Shown: piece after piece, positions 5,192 to 7,044 of the stretch | How positions within the stretch are numbered: the stretch's first letter is position 1 | How the letters are laid out: the number at the start of each line of letters is the position of its first letter | Assembly (NCBI GenBank): GCA_900551435.1 | Contig: URVW01000090.1 | Span: forward strand, 1-7,044 | DNA from: an uncultured Faecalibacterium sp. | GTDB taxonomy: Bacteria; Bacillota; Clostridia; Oscillospirales; Ruminococcaceae | Length of the DNA: 7,044 nt | Reading direction: 5' to 3' | Position numbers and translations under genes: made by a program | The notes under the pieces: model-generated | Seen by the model: only the letters and a program-made list of their open reading frames with translations | Databases searched by the model: none | Told to the model about the DNA's origin: nothing

Positions 5192-6547
5192 ATGGCATTT
5201 GAATCTTTGACCGACCGCCTTGCCGGTGTGTTCAAAAAACTGCGCGGGCACGGCAAATTGACCGAGTCCGACATCAAGGCCGCCATGCGCGAAGTCCGAA
5301 TGGCCCTGCTGGAAGCCGACGTCAACTATAAGGTGGCGAAGGACTTCTGTGCAAAGGTCTCGGAGCGCGCGATGGGACAGGAGGTCATGGAGAGCCTGAC
5401 CCCCGCCCAGCAGGTGGTCAAGATCGTCAACGAGGAACTGGTCGCCTTGATGGGCGGCGAGGAAGCCCCGAAGCTGATCGTCAAGAACAAGGGTCAGACC
5501 ATCATCATGCTCTGCGGCTTGCAGGGCAACGGTAAAACGACCCACGCGGCCAAGCTGGCCAAGTACTTTATCAAGCAGGGCCGCCGCCCCATGCTGGTGG
5601 CGTGCGACATCTACCGCCCCGCCGCCATCGACCAGTTACAGGTCGTCGGCAAGCAGGCAGGTGCTCCGGTCTTTACGCTGGACGGCGAAAAGCCGCCGGT
5701 CATCGCGAAAAAAGCGCTGGCTCATGCGAAAGACTACGGCAATGACATCATCATCCTCGATACGGCCGGTCGTCTGCAGATCGACGAAGTCCTGATGCAG
5801 GAGCTGGTCCAGATCAAGGAAGTCGTCCCCGTGGACGAGACGCTTCTGGTCGTGGATGCCATGGCCGGTCAGGACGCCGTGAACGTTGCCAAGACCTTCA
5901 ATGAGACGGTCGGCATCGACGGCATCATCCTGACCAAGACCGATGGCGATACCCGCGGCGGTGCAGCCCTTTCGGTGCTGTCCGTCACCGGAAAGCCCAT
6001 CAAGTTCCAGGGCACGGGCGAAAAGCTGGATGACTTGGAAGTGTTCCATCCCTCCCGCATGGCGAGCCGCATCCTCGGCATGGGCGATGTGCTGAGCCTC
6101 ATCGAGCGTGCACAGGATGCCGCCGATGAAAAGGCCGCCGAAGAGACGGCCAAGCGGATGATGGAAAACAAGTTCGATATGAACGACATGCTGGCGCAGT
6201 TCGCGCAGATCCGCAAGATGGGCGGCGCGGGCGCGATGCTCAGCATGATGCCCGGAATGTCCGGCATCGACGCCAGCCAGATCGACGAGAAGGCTTTTGA
6301 CCGCATCGAGGCCATGATCTTCTCGATGACCAAGGAAGAGCGTGAAAAGCCCTCCATCATCAACCCCAAGCGCAAGCGCCGCATCGCTGCGGGCAGCGGC
6401 ACGAAGGTCGAGGACGTCAACAAGCTGCTCAAGCAGTTTGAGATGATGCAGAAGATGATGAAGCAGTTCAAGAAAAGCCCCAAGGGCTTTGCACGGCGGC
6501 TGGGCGGCATGATGGGAAACCCCAATGCATTCCGCGGCCTGAAATAA
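5192..6547 (+). CDS. ffh: Signal recognition particle protein Ffh (SRP54)
   Basis: Ffh is the GTPase of the signal recognition particle. With 4.5S/scRNA it binds signal sequences emerging from the ribosome and delivers the nascent chain to FtsY and the Sec translocon. The 451 residues show the full plan: N domain (1-100, with an ALLEADVNYKVAK block at 38-50); the G domain with G1 GLQGNGKTT (109-117), DIYRPAA (139-145), DTAGR (190-194), TKTD (248-251), GGAALS (256-261) and GTGEKLDDLEVFHP (274-287); then a methionine-rich M domain from about 325, with the RNA-binding helix KRKRRIAAGSGT (393-404) and MMQKMMKQFKK (418-428). The G1 loop carries Asn113, where Ser or Ala is more usual; this is probably tolerated. 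The ATG at 5192 has AGGAG 8 bases upstream. Length and domain order are normal. The identification is secure. Confidence 0.98.
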   Translation: MAFESLTDRLAGVFKKLRGHGKLTESDIKAAMREVRMALLEADVNYKVAKDFCAKVSERAMGQEVMESLTPAQQVVKIVNEELVALMGGEEAPKLIVKNKGQTIIMLCGLQGNGKTTHAAKLAKYFIKQGRRPMLVACDIYRPAAIDQLQVVGKQAGAPVFTLDGEKPPVIAKKALAHAKDYGNDIIILDTAGRLQIDEVLMQELVQIKEVVPVDETLLVVDAMAGQDAVNVAKTFNETVGIDGIILTKTDGDTRGGAALSVLSVTGKPIKFQGTGEKLDDLEVFHPSRMASRILGMGDVLSLIERAQDAADEKAAEETAKRMMENKFDMNDMLAQFAQIRKMGGAGAMLSMMPGMSGIDASQIDEKAFDRIEAMIFSMTKEEREKPSIINPKRKRRIAAGSGTKVEDVNKLLKQFEMMQKMMKQFKKSPKGFARRLGGMMGNPNAFRGLK

Positions 6548-6559
6548 TTTTTTACAATG

Positions 6560-6612
6560 GTATACACCCCGATGGGGTTGTACAGATAGATCAAAAAATC
6601 CCCGCACCGGGG
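6560..6612 (+). promoter_or_regulatory. Two tandem hairpins in the rpsP leader with alternative pairings
   Basis: The first hairpin has CCCC/GGGG (6567-6570/6574-6577) around GAT, extended to 6560/6583 with a bulge and one G-U pair. The second has CCCC/GGGG (6600-6603/6609-6612) around GCACC, with five T at 6622-6626 after nine bases. GGGG of the first could instead pair with CCCC of the second, so the two folds are partly exclusive, as in attenuators. The ribosome binding site GGAGG (6627-6631) follows. The T run is too far off for an ideal terminator; partial termination or RNA processing between ffh and rpsP is possible. Confidence 0.4.
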
Positions 6613-6640
6613 CACAAACAATTTTTGGAGGATATTTACC

Positions 6641-6883
6641 ATGGCAGTTAAGATTCGTCTGCGCCGCGTTGGCGCCAAGAAGGCTCCCTTCTATCGTGTT
6701 GTTGTTGCTGACAGCCGCTTCCCCCGCGACGGCCGTTTCATCGAGGAGATCGGCACTTACGATCCCAACAAGGAGCCTTCCGAGGTGAAGATCGACGCTG
6801 AGAAGGCAAAGCAGTGGATCGCTAACGGCGCACAGCCCACCGATACCGTCCGCGTGCTGCTGAAGAAGTCCAACATTCTGTAA
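6641..6883 (+). CDS. rpsP: 30S ribosomal protein S16 (bS16)
   Basis: S16 is a small 30S assembly protein that binds 16S rRNA. The 80 residues match the family in length and in all main blocks: MAVKIRLRRVGAKKAPFYRVVVADSR at the start (positions 1-26), RDGRFIEEIGTYDP (29-42), then a helix with GAQPTDTVRVLLKK (63-76). GGAGG lies 9 bases before the ATG. It sits after ffh and before khpA, the standard Firmicute order. Nothing is unusual in the protein. Confidence 0.98.
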   Translation: MAVKIRLRRVGAKKAPFYRVVVADSRFPRDGRFIEEIGTYDPNKEPSEVKIDAEKAKQWIANGAQPTDTVRVLLKKSNIL

Positions 6884-6899
6884 GTAGGAGGGCTGACTC

Positions 6900-7044
6900 A
6901 TGCAGGAGCTGTTGCTGGCAGTTGCCCGCGGCCTCGTGGAGGATAAGGACGCCGTGAAGGTCACGGTGGACCAGCCCCGTGAGGACGGCACCATCGTCTA
7001 CCACCTGAGCGTGGCAGAGGGAGATATGGGCCGTGTCATCGGCA
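6900..7044 (+). CDS. khpA: KH-domain RNA-binding protein KhpA (YlqC family), truncated by the window end
   Basis: KhpA is a roughly 75-residue single-KH protein that binds RNA, often as a partner of KhpB/Jag, and affects cell division and envelope functions in some Firmicutes. The first 48 residues are present: MQELLLAVARGLVEDKDAV (1-19) is typical of the family N-terminus, and the KH GxxG element starts at GRVIG (44-48), right at the edge. AGGAGG lies 8 bases before the ATG, and only 16 bases separate it from the rpsP stop, so the two genes are co-transcribed. Context and motif make the call reliable although the 3' part is missing. Confidence 0.92.
   Translation, partial: MQELLLAVARGLVEDKDAVKVTVDQPREDGTIVYHLSVAEGDMGRVIG

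Noticed and set aside
5636..6994. Minus-strand open frame (452 codons) covering ffh, rpsP and the khpA start
   Set aside because: It spans three certain genes and their gaps on the opposite strand, has His/Asp/Leu-rich composition and no ribosome binding site or domain.

Overview
The window is a piece of core chromosome from a GC-rich anaerobic Firmicute, most likely Faecalibacterium or a close relative in the Oscillospiraceae/Ruminococcaceae. That assignment rests on the ylxM-ffh-rpsP-khpA gene order typical of Firmicutes, strong AGGAGG-type ribosome binding sites, GC-rich third codon positions, and a long (380-residue) divergent PRPP synthetase of a kind I associate with Clostridia. It is inferred from protein and layout features, not from a database match.

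Layout. Positions 1-510 (+) hold the C-terminal half of metK (S-adenosylmethionine synthetase). A 319-base gap follows, with a strong Rho-independent terminator that has an unusually large, foldable head, an A/T-flanked palindrome and the promoter of the next gene. Positions 830-1972 (+) hold a divergent ribose-phosphate pyrophosphokinase. It converges on a MATE-family multidrug/sodium antiporter (2157-3485, -), and a hairpin that reads as a terminator in both directions lies between them. Upstream of the MATE gene, on the same strand, is a cysteine-synthase-like protein (3657-4565, -). Between these two genes is a 119-base nested inverted repeat (3524-3642) that no gene explains. A divergent promoter region (4566-4776) with a conspicuous dyad separates this minus-strand pair from the plus-strand operon ylxM (4777), ffh (5192), rpsP (6641) and khpA (6900, running off the end).

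How the genes work together. metK and prs are metabolic housekeeping genes: SAM supply, and PRPP for nucleotides, histidine and tryptophan. ylxM-ffh-rpsP-khpA is the signal-recognition-particle/ribosome operon; in Firmicutes it usually continues into rimM, trmD and rplS. It is driven by a near-consensus sigma-A promoter (TTGACA, 17 bases, TATACT, with an extended -10 TG).

The two most interesting points are the cysteine-synthase-like protein, in which Arg replaces the expected PLP-binding lysine and the Asn of the usual TSGNT motif is also lost, and the 119-base nested inverted repeat between it and the transporter gene. Nothing here looks like a phage, transposon, CRISPR array or defence system.
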